From Litsea cubeba (Eukaryota > Streptophyta > Magnoliopsida > Laurales > Lauraceae), in the NCBI GenBank assembly GCA_012931725.1, contig CM022948.1:92400215-92464214 (forward strand): a DNA stretch of 64,000 bases, written 5' to 3'. The notes under the pieces were generated by a model, which was not told the DNA's origin, made no database searches, and was given only the letters and a program-made list of their open reading frames with translations. A program made the position numbers and the translations under genes. Positions 10,071-22,847 of the stretch are shown here, one piece after another (within the stretch, counting starts at the first letter, position 1; each line of letters begins with the position of its first letter).

Positions 10071-13039
10071 TGATGTCACGCCCCCAAAATTAAAACCAGG
10101 GTTATGCGTGAGATTAGGACCAATTAAAATTTTTTCAACATTAATCAAATGCAACCTGGCCCCAATCATGTCTCATAGGATGTAAGTCCACGGTGAGGTA
10201 TAAATATTTCCTCGGTAAAACACAGCGAAACATCGTATTAAACAAATGATACGATATAATATTTCAGAGTATGCACATCATTCTTTTATATAGTTTGAGT
10301 TTGCAGAAGATAACAAAAGTATATTAATTAATGGCTTCTAACAAGACCTAAGCCAAAAGAGAATAAATACTAACTAACCAAAGTATGAAGGCACTCGTGT
10401 GCTGGTCGCAACGACAATACCGTCGACATGACTCATACTCACAATCAGACTAAACTGCTTGAAGCGACGCCTCCACTTTTCCAAATGTAGATGCACCCGA
10501 TACCTATGCACCAAGTGCAGCATCAGACACAACGGTCGGCAGACACAACGGTCGACAGGTAGATATATATAAAACATCAATAAACATGCAGAACGAATTA
10601 TAGTAAACGATAGCAAAATCATAAGAAATGCATAGCATTCTGATCGTAAGAAATGCATAGCATTCAAATCATAAAACAAACTAACAAAACATCTAACAAA
10701 TAGGTAATCCACATAGGCTAATCACCACGGGACAGTTCCACATGTCCCTCCCGACTCAACATGAGAGCTGTGGTAGAGTAAGCAATGGGCACGGGATAAA
10801 AACCCGGCAAGCAATCAAAACGATACCCTTCAAAACAAAAACAAAACAATCTTCAATACGAGTATCTGATGGTGTACATCCATCTAAAATGCAAAACGTC
10901 GTGCTGCGCAGACGTTCAATCCAAAGTCCTCACACAGATGGTGCCCCATCTGTGTTGGGCGTTAACAACTGAGTGGTGCTTGACATAAAGATTCTTAAAC
11001 AAACAATAGTGAGGGGTTAGGCTCTCTTGCATGAACAAGATTCATCAAACAATAGAGAAACTAACTTTCCATCATCAAATCAAAACCAAAACCATCAAAC
11101 TTCTTCAAACATTATCATCATAGGTAGTTCTCAACAAGCTTTTATAATCAAAGCCGCCTAGCCTCAACGCTTTCATCAAACTTCAAAACAAACGGAACAC
11201 CAAAAGAGATCCTAAGTATATCATCTAAGTTCTTCATATGATCCCAAACAAAACAAAGCAAACGAAGCTAGTGAACATGGATATATCATGCAGAAGGTAT
11301 CAAACGGTACAATTCAGAATCATAATTGATAAACAATCTAATCATAAGTACAATGTTAATCCTGAAGCATCGTACATCCCTACTCAGTCAACAAAGGGAA
11401 TTAGGGTTCATGATACCCAAACAAACAGTCTTCGTGCATAGATATAAATGGGGTATCCCATTGTCCCATACCGTTCAAGATTGAGATAGGCTGAATCTCG
11501 ATACAACCGGAATAACAGTGAAGAACGTCGGCTCAATACATCCTCACAAATAATCAAATGAGTCCAAAAGGATTAGCCAAAGTTCCACCTAAGTCCATCC
11601 AAAATAGGGTGAAAACGTCCCTTCCAAAAAGGAATTCACAGTTGTCCCGGTCGACCTGAGGAGGTCAGGTCGACCTCTCCCATGCATGCCCGGTCAACCG
11701 AGCCCTTGGCCGGTCGACCGGTAGTTGTAAATGAAAATGGGGTGCACAATGTTTTCGTGGCACCTGACGCAGTGTGCCCGGTCAACCAAGCCCCCTGGCC
11801 GGTCGACCGCGTGCACTGCAGTTCCCCAGGTTCTGTAAGTGCAATGTAAATGGGTCATTTCCTTCCATTCCTTCCTGAACCTGATTAACAGTCCAAACAT
11901 GGTTATAACAGGTCCATTCTAATCCCAACAATCCATCTAATCAAGCCATAAACATTAAAATCCATTTCATTAGGCTAACACATAGTTATCATTATCGTCG
12001 TATCGGTGCAAAAACGATTCGTATCGCGTACCCAAGTCGCATTCAGGGGTTAATCGTTCGATTCATGCATGTTAAAATTGTAAGATACGATACGATTCAT
12101 TTGGAATCGCACAACTCTCACGGCAGGAATAGAAAGGTTTGAATATCTAATTTTGGAGTTATTTTTGGGCCTTTTCTGTTTTGTTAAGTAGTTGCCTTTA
12201 AAAGAAACTAAAATCCGTAATTAAGAGGGATAGAAAGATTGAGATTGGAAGAGAATGCAAGGAGATACCCCTTTCTCCTCGTACGACTGTGTTGCTCCTC
12301 CAGTTATGTTGCATGCTTAGTTTTTTGGAGAAATTAGCGAAAGGTCCTATAAGTCCATGTTTCTAGCCTCCAGTCCAAGGAAAAACTTTTTAAGGTCTTT
12401 GGTCCATTCAGCTAGACTTTTTCCAGCCTTAGGTCCCTGTGCACACATGTTTTCATTTTTTAAGACAAAAATGCCCCGGTAACTGTTTGCCGTCGGACGC
12501 AAGGCATAAAGTAGGAAGAGTAGCGAGAGAGGGGACTAGTCACCAGTCCAGCCAAGCGCTGCCGACGTCACTACACGTAATGCCTGTGCAGGCCCACATG
12601 TAGAAAGGGCAAACCCGGGACCACCAGCTATCGGCAAAACACAGTCCATCATTTAGATTATTCCAATATCTGAGTTTACCGATCACTAGATCCATCGCCT
12701 CACGAATATATGGCGAGTGGAAGCCTAATAGCAGAATGGTTCATGACACCAGTCGAAGATTCAGATTAAAGTTGCTTATCTTTTTTTTTACTGACTGTAG
12801 CAAACCTCGATTATTGGGCTTAATGTCGACTCTTTCTGTCTTTTACCGGTGAGATTGAGATCCATCCTCATCCTCATCATCCCTCTTCTCATTTCTTATT
12901 GCTTACTTCTTCTTGTGCTCTTGATCTATTCAAGTTGCAGAGAGAAAAAGAAAAGGAAGACGAACAAGAGAACATGGCGCTACAGGTAGTAGAAGACAAA
13001 TTTATTTCAGAATTCAAATAAATAGCAAAAAAACAGTCA

Positions 13040-13265
13040 GATAGATTTGACGAAAATTCAGATAAATTTGTCCAGAATTCAGATAAATTTGACGAAAATT
13101 CAGATAAATTTGTCCAGAACTCAGATAAATTTGACGAAAATTCAGATAAATTTCACAAAAACTCAGATAAATTTGTCAAAAACTCAGATAAATTTGTTAG
13201 AAACTCAGATATATTTGCCAAAAACGAAGATAAATTTATCAAAAACTTAGATAAATTTACAAAAA
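13040..13265 (+). repeat. 21-bp minisatellite, about 11 copies
   Basis: The repeating unit is approximately ATTCAGATAAATTTGACGAAA, alternating with variants ending in GTCCAGA or CACAAAA. Because 21 is a multiple of three, the array stays open as a heptad (IQINLTK-like), but there is no reason to think it is translated. A stray half-unit (TCAGATAAATTTG) recurs near 13571. Confidence 0.9.
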
Positions 13266-13639
13266 TCAACCTCCGGCGATGGGAATAGTTAATGTCCGGT
13301 AATGAACGGTGACAAACAACGGTAGGAGCGGCTGCAAATCAAAACCCCAATGAATCACACCTCCATCACCACCACAAATTAACAAAAACCAACGAAGAAG
13401 AAGATGAATTAATTTGAAAAAACCCTCAGTTTTAATCAACCCCACAAAACCAGAAGAAGAAAAACAAGAAAAGGAAGACAAAGGAGAAGTTGCATAGAGA
13501 GAGATGGGTGGTAACGGAAAAACCAGGTGGAAGATCTCTTTTCATATTCTACCTACTAAAAACCAGGTCCTCAGATAAATTTGATACGAGGACTAAGATA
13601 TAGGCTGAGCTTTCGTAGCTAGTTAGGTTAGAACCAACC

Positions 13640-13872
13640 CGCACCAAACCCAACCTCCTTCTTCTTCTTCGTCGTGTTCTGTTCCAACTTCAACAGTCAA
13701 CGAAACCCATCGCCTCTTACTCTAAAACCCTCCCCTACCCCCATGCCATGCCTCTGACGCTCTCCTCCTCCTCCTCCTCCTTCCGCCAAAAAATGACCTC
13801 CTCCACCGATATCCTGTCGGCGGTAGTGGACTCGATCACCCACTCCCTGTCGGAGTGTAACTCATGGTCACT
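13640..13872 (+). other. GC-rich gene-like fragment inside the MULE
   Basis: A CTTCTTC-rich leader is followed by ATG at 13748 and a serine-rich then ordinary-looking peptide (MTSSTDILSAVVDSITHSL). GC content falls abruptly after about 13870. The pattern resembles a 5' untranslated region plus first exon of a host gene captured by the element. I do not recognise the parent gene. It could also be chance low-complexity sequence. Confidence 0.3.
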
Positions 13873-14499
13873 CATCTTACAAACGCTTCACATGAAAATA
13901 AATTGTTACTTGCATGTGGTTTACAAAGATCCAGATGTCACCCGCTCCCTGTTACATCTCTCCAGGAGCACATGATAGTAATAGGCACGTGGCTCGCACC
14001 CCTCGACTCTGCTTCGTTTCAAACTCGGATCTTTGCAGCAAGGCGACAATTTAGAGAGGGGTAAATTGGTCTTTTCAGGTACCCATAAGTGTGAGAGGGA
14101 CCTTTGACTGCAAGACTTTTTTTTGTGGATTGTTAGTAACAAAGTTATATTATGAGGGACCTCCGACCAAAAGCCCCTAGTTTTTTTTTATCTTCTCTTT
14201 CCATCTCGTCATTTGTGCTTCATGAAACGAATTGATTTACTTCATTTTCGAATTTTCTCGTGCGTCTATTCCTTCGTTTCGGTGCAATCCAAAGAAAAAA
14301 AGGATTTCGGTACAATCCAGAGAGGAACGGAGCCAGAACTATTTGCTGCACAATATAGAGAAGCCCTTTCAACTTTCTATGTATTCCGAAGAAGAGAAGG
14401 AAGGAGGGAAGGAGGAAGCCAGGAATACGCTTTTGTTTGCATGTGTTGTTTTTTTTTTTTCCCTCCCATCTCTCACCGTCAGAAGACTCTTATTTTAAT

Positions 14500-15010
14500 T
14501 TTTTAAATCATTGGGGCCCAACAGGTGGGCCTCAGCGATGGATCTACAGCCAGCTTCTTTCCTTCTTTTGGTTTTAGATCAAGCAGTGGGGCCCACCTAA
14601 AGAAATCCAACTGTTTCCAGCCAGATGGACTGTTTGGATTTCACTGTGGACCCCACTGATTGATTTTAAATTTGGCCTTTTCAATTTGTTTATTAACCTG
14701 TGAGGCCCACTATAAAATCCCAAGGTTCCCAGCTGCTATGTGGACCCCACTGGCTGTGCTGTTGCAGCAATTTTTTATCCTCATCAGTCTGTATGGCCAA
14801 TACGCGAAACCACATCTGACTTGCAAGCTGTAGCAATTACTTTCCATATGCTATGCCAGTATGCTGTCTCCCACTTTTATTTCATGAATAGTGGGTCCCA
14901 GAATTCCATACTATTTTATCAACGTGGAACCCACACAGTAACACCTGCAGGTAGTAATTTTTCTATTTCTAAAATATAAATGGAACTCACACAGTAACAA
15001 CACCTGTAGG
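14500..15010. repeat. Short repeats with GTGGGCCCA/GGACCCCAC words
   Basis: Multiple copies of GGGGCCCACC-, GACCCCACT- and CACAGTAACA(CC)-type words occur here inside the MULE, for example ACACAGTAACACCTGCAGG and ACACAGTAACAACACCTG about 60 bp apart. No gene is visible. Confidence 0.4.
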
Positions 15011-16754
15011 TAGCAATTTTTTTTCTTTTCCTGTATGTTCTTCTCTCCCTATTACTTTTTCTCTTTTTTCTAATCTATCTGGTTTACAATATTCTCTTTT
15101 CTTTTTTCTCTCTCCATTTTTTTTTCTCATCGATCTGATTTACACTTTTCTTTTTAGCGTGGACTATTTTGCTGGTTGATATGGCCTTACTTGAATTTAG
15201 TGCCAAATATAATTTTTTGCCCTTTTAACACTTGGGCATTTTAATTTTACAATCTACTTGAATATTTTTAACTTTGATATGATAGATATCATATGTTACT
15301 TTTTTTTATATCTTAATCAAGTTCAGCGATTCAGATAAGTAGTATATAAAGATGCCAATATTGATCATGTATTGATGTTGATGTGGATGGAAAATGGATA
15401 AATTATAGACATGTATAATTTTTTCTATTTTTATTTTAGCATTTTTTCATCTATATTGAAAAAAGTATAAAATATCTTACGATTAACGATTCGATTCGCG
15501 ATTCGATTCGATTCAACCCCTTGAACGATTCACGATTTGACAACCTTGGGCTAACAACCTAATTATCATATTTTCAATCTTCTAAAGCATCAATTGAGCA
15601 ATTAACATATAAACCATCATTAAATCATCAAATCAAAGGAGAGACAAACATATCAAAGTATATATGGAGAGACAAACATATCCAAGCATATATATAAATA
15701 TCTACTTGACTTTCGTTGAAAATGCTCAAATCCATAAGCATTAGCTCAAAGCTTAACAAACCAAACCTAAGGGATAATTAGTAAAATAAAACTAAATTAA
15801 AACATAAAACTAAAGAATGGAAAGCCCTAAGCTATCTAATTATAATTCCACACCCAAAGTATATTAACCTAAATCTAAGGAGGAAGAAGACAGAAATAAA
15901 GAATGGAGAGAGAAGAGAGAGAGGGAGAGGGAGAGTGAGTGTGAAATGGTGGAATGCGTGAGATGGGTGGGGCAGATCCACGTTAGCAGGGAGTGAAGTT
16001 AGGTGAGGGAGAGATGAGATGAGAGAGAATGAGATGATGAAATATTGAGATGGGTGGGTGTGACGCCCCGGAGTCCCACATCGACTATAGAGAGGAAAGT
16101 GATTAGAATTATATGTAGAGCTTAAGAGAGATATGGAGTGGGCTGGGTTCGCCGAAGATGGGGAAGTTCGGCGGTGGCTAAGGTGGATCCGGCGGCGATG
16201 GTAATGGCGCGGGGACAGTGGGGTAGTGAGTGAGGTGAGATGAGGGAGAAGAGAAAGGGGGGAAAAGAGAGAGGTGAGGCGGCAGTGAGCTGGGAAGAGG
16301 CGATCCTAATGATTAATCGGACTTATTTGGCTTATAAACGAGCTTAATTATCTAAAAATACAATTAACTAAGCTAATTATAACTTTAAAATTCCGGGATG
16401 TTACACTTGAGCTCCCTGCTTCATCCTCCCTCTTCTCCTGCCTTCACTCTCCCCCTGCCTCACATGAAGCAACAAGAAAGAAAGAAACGAAAAGAGTTGA
16501 TCAGTTGCCCCATAAATGAATTCTTCGACTCAGAGGAGGCCATAAGAGAGAGGGAGAGAAAAGGGGGAGAGGAACGGGGGCTGCCGGCGGCGGGCGAGAG
16601 GGAGAGGGAGATGGGTTGGCGGCGGAGGTGGCCGGAGCAGGTAGCAGGGAGAGAGAGGGATAGCGGTAGTTTAGGAATTTTTTTTATTTTAGTTTTTTTT
16701 TTAATTACAGTGTGTGGAGAGCTGTTTGCAGTGTGTAAGTAACAACACTCATAT

Positions 16755-16900
16755 TGATATTACACTGAGGTATATTAGGTCTATTTAAACTTGAAAACAG
16801 AGCAACCAGTTAAATTAATTAGAAGACCTCCCTCTGATGTGCCCCATTTCGGGATGGGATTGGTGGGATCTTCCCCCACCTGTATATGGTGATGGAGGCT
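16755..16900 (+). repeat. Dispersed repeat, copy 1 (second copy at 51035-51180)
   Basis: Words such as CACTGAGGTATATTAGGTC, TATTTAAACTTGAAAACA and TTAATTAGAAGACCTCCC recur in the same order and orientation at 51040-51120 with a few substitutions. Family unknown. Confidence 0.7.
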
Positions 16901-18446
16901 TGAATAATCATCCTAACCACTTGAGCAACGACTGACCAATTTTCACCATTCAAAACTAGTGCAAAGTCAATCGAACGATCCAATCCATTCGGATGGGTGC
17001 CAAACTCCGAATCAATAACTATTAGAGAGGTATTACGTTTTATAGTTTTCCCACATGGATCATAAGCTGGACCCCACTGGGCGTTTTGGTTTTCTTTGTG
17101 AGCACCCTTGACAAAGGAAATCTTGAGGGCAGGAAATCCTAGCAAATTGATATTTGAGTCATCTGAGTCTCCTCCTTTAATTTGATGAAGGATTGAGTCA
17201 AATATATGGAAAACTTAGTCAAGTCACCTCATTTTGATGAGCTATATGCATTTTAGACCATTTGATTTTAAATAATTGATGTTTGTTTTTAGATAATTAA
17301 TGCTTGTGGTTTGAAGTTGGCAATTTAAAAAATCATTGAAATGCAGTTTAAGACTAATATTTGATCTTTTACAGACGATATTTGGAGTTTAATTAAATTA
17401 TGTAATATGCAAGATTTTTTTTTCTTATTACAATATTTTTCTTGCATATTTAGATTTATTGGTTTGAATTTGCTTAAATAAATATACATTCAAATTTATA
17501 AGTAATTGATATATTTTGAAATATTTTTTTAAATGACTCTCTCAAGTCATCACGTTGACTCTCTCCGAGTAAAATTTTAGTCTAGTTGAGTCTAAGTCTT
17601 TAACTTGCAATAATTACACATGGAACAATTTGAATTGTGGTGGAGCCACATGTGCCATGCCCCTCCTCAGCTACTGTCTTCCCTTTAAAAATGAGGGAGG
17701 ATATATAAAATCTCAAGTGGGCTTCTTTTGATCTTATCTATTTGCCCCTCCTCAATTTTCTTTCTTTTTTATCCCTCATTAATTATCTTCTTTCTGTTCT
17801 TTTCTTTGTATGGTAAATAATAAAACTTTTAGAGCATTGTATGATTTATCCTACCCATCACTTTGACCAAGCCTCCCAAGTACGTTTCTTACTTAATTAC
17901 TTTTTCATCTCTTTTCTAAAACAGCAAATCAAAATATTTTTATTCCTCTTACTAAGGCCTCTCTTTCTTATTCCTCAAATAAGATATGTGTGTATTCCTT
18001 CTCTTTTTTCCATTTTTTCTTTTTAATTTTCTTTTTATTGACCCTATAATCCAAATTCTCTCAAGTTTGAAACTCGTAATTAGTAGGTTTTTCATTTGCA
18101 TTTACTTCTTTCAAATAAATGGTTTGCAACATATTTTTGAATGTTCAATATGAAAAGTAAAAGGAAAAGGAGGACCAATAAAGAAAAAGATGTAGCACGC
18201 ATGATTCGCACATCGTTTTCTCTTTTATTTGTTATTCTTGTAGCATTTTGCCCATTGTTATTTGCAATGAGTGTGTTGCTCTCCGCTACTCATAAAATTG
18301 AGTTTGTGTCCTAATATCAATCATGCTACGTATGTCACATGATCGCACCACAATGTAAAAACCATTAAGTAAACACTAGATGCTATACCCATAAGCGATA
18401 TGGTTAACAATATCTATCCATAAGAAAATATGGATGGAAAGTTTTA
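16901..18446. other. Intergenic, no gene seen
   Basis: AT-rich sequence with long T-rich stretches around 17400-18060. No exon-like segment, terminal repeat pair or RNA gene could be supported. Confidence 0.5.
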
Positions 18447-20924
18447 TGTCACGATCCGGGCTCGAGATTCGATTAATCCGGATAAATCCCGAGTCGCGAC
18501 CTACATACTTACTCTCCTAAACTCCGACTTAACGTAAGTTAAAACGAAATCTACAATGGATAACAATCATATATCAATACCTGTCAGATGTACATTTTTG
18601 CGGAATATATAGATTGATGAAATATACAAACTATACAAGTTCTTTACGTCAAAAGTAAAGTTCATTTACACATCTCATTTCACTAATTGTGTCAAATACT
18701 GCATATTCAAAATACAATGCAGGTGACATCTATTTACTATTCAAAATGAATATACAAAAAGTTCTCTCAAAACATTTCCAAAATGTTCTATTCTTTTCGT
18801 TGGTGTCATATCTCGAACCCACGACCTAATGGTATATACCCAAAATGTTCTATTCATTTGCACTCGGTTCATGTCCATTCGATTAAACATCCTGGAGGTA
18901 TCAGATTGGCCTCCTCCGCTGGCGGTGCGGTCTCTGGACCGGTACAGGCAACTGGGCCTGTAATGTCATCAATAACACTGTAAACACGACGGTTCAGCAT
19001 TGTACACACATCTATGATAGTACATGTTAAATCTATCAATCTAACAGTTCAATATACAATTTGAAACCATAACAAATATTGGCAACTACATTAGCATTTG
19101 TTTTATTCAATTTAGTTCTTCCAACGGAAGCAGTCATTGTATTTGGAAATGCAAATACTAGTAAGTCATTCGGTCATGTGTATTCATATTTATTCATGTC
19201 ATTTCATTTCATTCCAGTTAGTCATTTTAGTGTGAGTACTCTTATTAAGTGACTTGGTGACTTATAAGTGACTTTTCAATCTATCATATGTATGGGATCT
19301 ACCAGTATTTGGATCAGAGAGGATTGACATCCGCACGGAGCTCCGAAACACCCTCATTCCATCTACTGCAGTAAGATTGTTCATTACATTGTTACATTTC
19401 ATTATTCCATTCATTTATTGCATTATTCAGTTCAGTTCTATAACGAGCTTAAGAAGCTACTATGTAGTGCCAGACTTGGAATCAAATCAAATCAATCAAT
19501 TAAACAGTCTATTCAGACTTCTAAACCAACAATTGAGTGAAACGTTCATTATCTAATATATGTGTTATTTTCGATGAACATCACTTTATTTATAATTTGT
19601 ACATTAGGATAACCTTAGCTAACACTTATGAAGGTTTAGATATCAATAAAACTAGCTTGTATCAATTAGGCTTTTCATTTGGGAAAATCAAACATCAATC
19701 TGTAATTTTCCTCGAGTTCGGTCACCTTGTCGGTTACCTGTCGGTTAACCGAATTCTGGAATGCGGCTAACCGAATGTCCAAAACCTTACAATTTCTGAT
19801 ACATCTTCTTAATTCGGTCACCTCATCAATCACCTACTCAGCTAACCAAATTCTGAAATTCGGCTAACCAAACACATTTCGGCTACCTTGCGGTTAGCTT
19901 TCCAGAAGCTTAACTTCTGTTGAAAATCTATGACCATTATTTCGATCACCTTGCAGGTACCATTCGGCTAACTGAAATTTGTTGGTCAGCTTTCCAGAAG
20001 CTGACATTTTCTGTAATAATCACCCAGATGGGTTTGGTCAGCTGTTGGTCAGCAGTTCGGTCTCCCAGAACATCAGATTTTTTGAGTTCGGAACTTCAGA
20101 ATTTCTGAAGTGAAATTCTTTAGTTGAACTCCTTTAATTCTAATAGCTTCCATAACATCATAAATCACTAGAAACGTATACAATTGTCTTTAATGAAGAT
20201 CAATTGGTAAAAAGCCCTTTGTTTAGCTTGATTCTTGAGATGTAATCTCCTCAATCCAAGCTTATTTCAACCTAAAAGCAACACCAAATCACAAATAAAA
20301 CTCCCATGAGCTATTTATTCTAGAACCCACTTCTACACACTTAAAAGAACTATGAAATTCTGCAATACACCAAAGATACTTACTTGTAGCTCTTGTGAAG
20401 GAAATCTTGAGTTCTTTCTCAAGCTCTATCACTCCAAAAAGGAAAAACAAGTTGAGGAAGAAGATGAAGTCCATCCTCTTCAAAACCACTTGCAAACCTT
20501 CCAATCTTCACACTTGATGGAGGAAATGGAAGAATGAAGAGGAAAAAGGAGAAGAAGAAGTGCCTAGGGTTTGCTTGAGTTGGAAATGAGTGAATGAGTT
20601 CATTGAAACTCATCTGAAGCTTATATAAGCCTCATTTTGCAATTAAACCCCCACCTCTCATTCCCATTTCAATTTGAGTCAAATGAAGGGTCATTTGATC
20701 CAATTCTCGTCGAACGAATTCAAATCACCTATGAAAGTTAACGTATACTTCGAGATACGCGTGTTGGTATCAAGAGTTCCGTATTAGACGAAATACGCAA
20801 AAATTCATATTTACGAATAAGTCCTTATTTTCCTTGTTTGATTTTAAAATCCATTCAAAATTTAATCTTCTTCATTATCATTTTATTAAGCCTTAATCAT
20901 TCATTTTACGCTAATTCAATTACA
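18447..20924 (+). mobile_element. Possible long solo LTR
   Basis: Begins TGTCACGATCCGGGCTCG, in the style of plant gypsy LTRs, and can be closed at ATTCAATTACA (20924). Between 19700 and 20110 words such as AACCGAATTCTG, GGCTAACC and GGTCAGC recur. A TATA-like GCTTATATAAGC lies near 20620. Flanking 5-mers (TTTTA and TTTGT) match at only 3 of 5 positions, so the right boundary and the interpretation are uncertain. Confidence 0.35.
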
Positions 20925-21044
20925 TTTGTTCATTAACCATTTGAAAAGTTTTGGGAGAACAGAACAAATAGTTTCTCACATGTAGGAGCTTTTGTTATCA
21001 TCTCAAAAAATTAGGAGATACTGTTAATCCGAGTGGCATTACTA

Positions 21045-21206
21045 TATATAGGGAAAATATTTAAGTGCATCCATCCCTCACCACACTCCCCTTTTGGAAA
21101 GTGTCAAGTACATAGGACTCTTATTTTTATACTTAACACTCCTCAAAAGGGGATTGTCCCTCATCAAAATGATGAGAGATGGAAGCACTTGAATACTCCC
21201 CTATAT
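21045..21206. mobile_element. Small MITE
   Basis: Left end TATAGGGAAAATATTTAAGTG and right end, inverted, TATAGGGGAGTATTCAAGTG form terminal inverted repeats of about 30 bp around a 160-bp body. It sits in a TA-rich site of the dispersed repeat. Superfamily not determined. Confidence 0.6.
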
Positions 21207-21219
21207 ATATATATATTAG

Positions 21220-22640
21220 CAGGGCCGGCCCTAGCCAGGGGCTGGAAGTGCGATCGCCCCGGGCCCTTTTTTCAGGGGGCCCAAAAATTCTAGGTTTTCA
21301 ACTTAAAACTGAAAAAAAACTGTAAGGGATTAAAACATAATTTTTTGTTAACTTGAAAGGTAAAACTAAAAACTAAAAATGTGAGGGGTTAAAACATAAT
21401 TTTTTGTTAACTTGAAAGGTAAAACTAAAAACTAAAAACCCTAACCCATATCCCATCCCATTTTCGTTGACAGGAAGGAAGGAAGAACGACAGGAAGGAT
21501 CAAGGAAGAAGAAGAAGAAAAGAAGAAGAAGAAGAACATTTTCGTTGACAAGGAAGGAAGAACGACAGGAAGGAAGGAGAAGAAGAAGAAGAAGAAGAAG
21601 AGAAGAAAAAAAAAGAGGAGGAGGAGGAGGAGTACCTGATCTGATCTGGTCGTTCAAGCTTGACAGTTTGCTCACTCAACCCAGCTGCTGCCAGGTACTG
21701 CTTCTCTCAACCCAGCTGCTCTATTTTTTTTTTCTTCTCCTTCTTCAAGCTTCTGCCGATCCTCTCTCTGCTTTTCGGTTCCAGCCTCCAGGGCTGCTTT
21801 TATTCACTAGGCACCAGGGCTGCTCTCTCAGTTTCTCTTTTCTCTCTGCTTTTATTGCTTTTATTATCTGTTGTGAGCAGAGAAGATTTTGCCTCTATGT
21901 GGTGCTGTGGTGCTCTGGTGCTCTGGACAAAATGTTGTCTCAACTTATTTCTATCTGGAGACTCTGGACGCACTTTCTTTTTATTTATTCCATTGAATCC
22001 CAACAACTTATTTGTTTTTCTTTCCTTTTGACCGGTCTTGCTTTTTTTCCTTCCCTTTGAGATTTGACTGGTCTGGGTAATGGGTATGCTGGACTTTTAA
22101 TATGGGTATTTTTTTCAACTACTGTATGCTGGTTTGTGTTTTTGGACTGCTATGGGGTTTGCTTGCTTCTTTTTGTTTTTATATGAATTATTGTCTGCTC
22201 TTGTAGATGGTGATGCTACTGTTTTATTTTTACCATTCATGATGCAAAGAGATTTTAAGTAGGTTGATGTTATTTGCTTTGGCTATTGAGGATGCCAAGA
22301 AATTTTTGTTTTGCTGGTTGCTGAAGATGCAAGGGGATTTCAAGTAGGATGGGTATGTTTGCTTTGGCTATTGAGGATGTAAAGAAATTTTTATTTTGTT
22401 GGTTGCTTATTGTTATATGAAAAAGAAATATTTAATTGTTACAACTTACAAGTATTTGTCTTGTTTATACATTGTTTATATATTGAAGTTTGAATTTATA
22501 TGCTTTGAATGTTAAAGTTTTAGTTAATTTTGACAAATTAGATATTGGTTGAAAAATGAATAAGGCCATCACTAAATTTATATATATATAGGCTTAATTT
22601 TTACTCTTGTCCTGAGCCCCGAAAAATTCAAAACCGGCAG
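21220..22640. mobile_element. hAT-like non-autonomous element, 1.4 kb
   Basis: Begins CAGGGCCGGCCCTAGCC and ends near CTGAGCCCC...AAAACCGGC, resembling the degenerate GGGCCGGCC-ended hAT derivatives of plants. Inside are a 65-bp direct duplication (21320-21440, words TTAAAACATAATTTTTTG), then GGAAGGAAGAACGACAGGAA twice (about 21476 and 21553), and GAA/GAG-rich runs. Frames here are low-complexity and not credible. The interval fills the gap in the dispersed repeat. Confidence 0.45.
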
Positions 22641-22847
22641 TTATCTCGAGAGGCGCGCAGTTGATAACCACTCTATATATACACAGCAACAAGTTTGTCT
22701 AGGATGCGTGAATGGAATTCGAGTCACTGATCAGGTAATCAGTCATAAGATCAAAGAAGCATTGAACCCTTTCCTATTCAGAATTTTCAGGGACAGCCAG
22801 GCCGTCCCTAAACATGGAGCAGCCTGGCCTGTGGGGCTGGTTTCACC

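Larger units (their letters stand above)
11981..15547. mobile_element. Non-autonomous Mutator-like element (MULE), 3.6 kb
   Basis: Flanking 9-mers AGGCTAACA (11972-11980) and GGGCTAACA (15548-15556) differ at one base, the duplication size typical of Mutator. Both ends are rich in ATCG/CGATTC words. The left end AGTTATCATTATCGTCG and the inverted right end AGGTTGTCAAATCGTG can be aligned loosely, including a shared inner TTCAGGGGTT/TTCAAGGGGTT. The interior has no transposase frame but carries a minisatellite (13040-13265) and a GC-rich, gene-like fragment (13640-13870), as in sequence-capturing MULEs. Confidence 0.55.
10074..16405. mobile_element. Probable solo LTR of a Ty3/gypsy element, interrupted by a MULE
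   Basis: The sequence opens TGTCACGCCCCC and closes TCCGGGATGTTACA, giving TG...CA ends in the style of long plant gypsy (Del/Tekay-like) LTRs. Flanking 5-mers are GTTGA (10069-10073) and CTTGA (16406-16410), a 4/5 match expected of an old target duplication. Removing the nested element at 11981-15547 leaves about 2.8 kb, a plausible LTR length. No gag or pol remnant was seen between the ends, so a solo LTR fits better than a full element. Orientation is not assigned. Confidence 0.5.
9330..16745. mobile_element. Pyrimidine/purine foldback element, split by nested insertions
   Basis: The left part (9340-10073) opens with an A-rich tract, then ATTTCCTAACCTACCC and about 600 bp of C/T-rich sequence. 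The right part (16406-16745) turns G/A-rich and closes with GTAGTTTAGGAATTTTTTT, the inverse complement of the left opening. The two parts are separated by a 6.3-kb insertion at 10074-16405. A related arrangement lies at 53560-54360. Frames through the arms are low-complexity and not credible proteins. Exact termini and a target duplication were not found. Confidence 0.45.

Noticed and set aside
9356..10169. Overlapping open frames of 80-174 codons on the minus strand
   Set aside because: They run through C/T-rich low-complexity and degenerate tandem repeats; the peptides are Ser/Phe/Leu- or Arg/Gly-biased and match no family.
21467..22060. 197-codon frame on the plus strand
   Set aside because: It starts in GAA/GGAA repeats and continues through a T-rich region of a hAT-like element; no domain and no codon structure.
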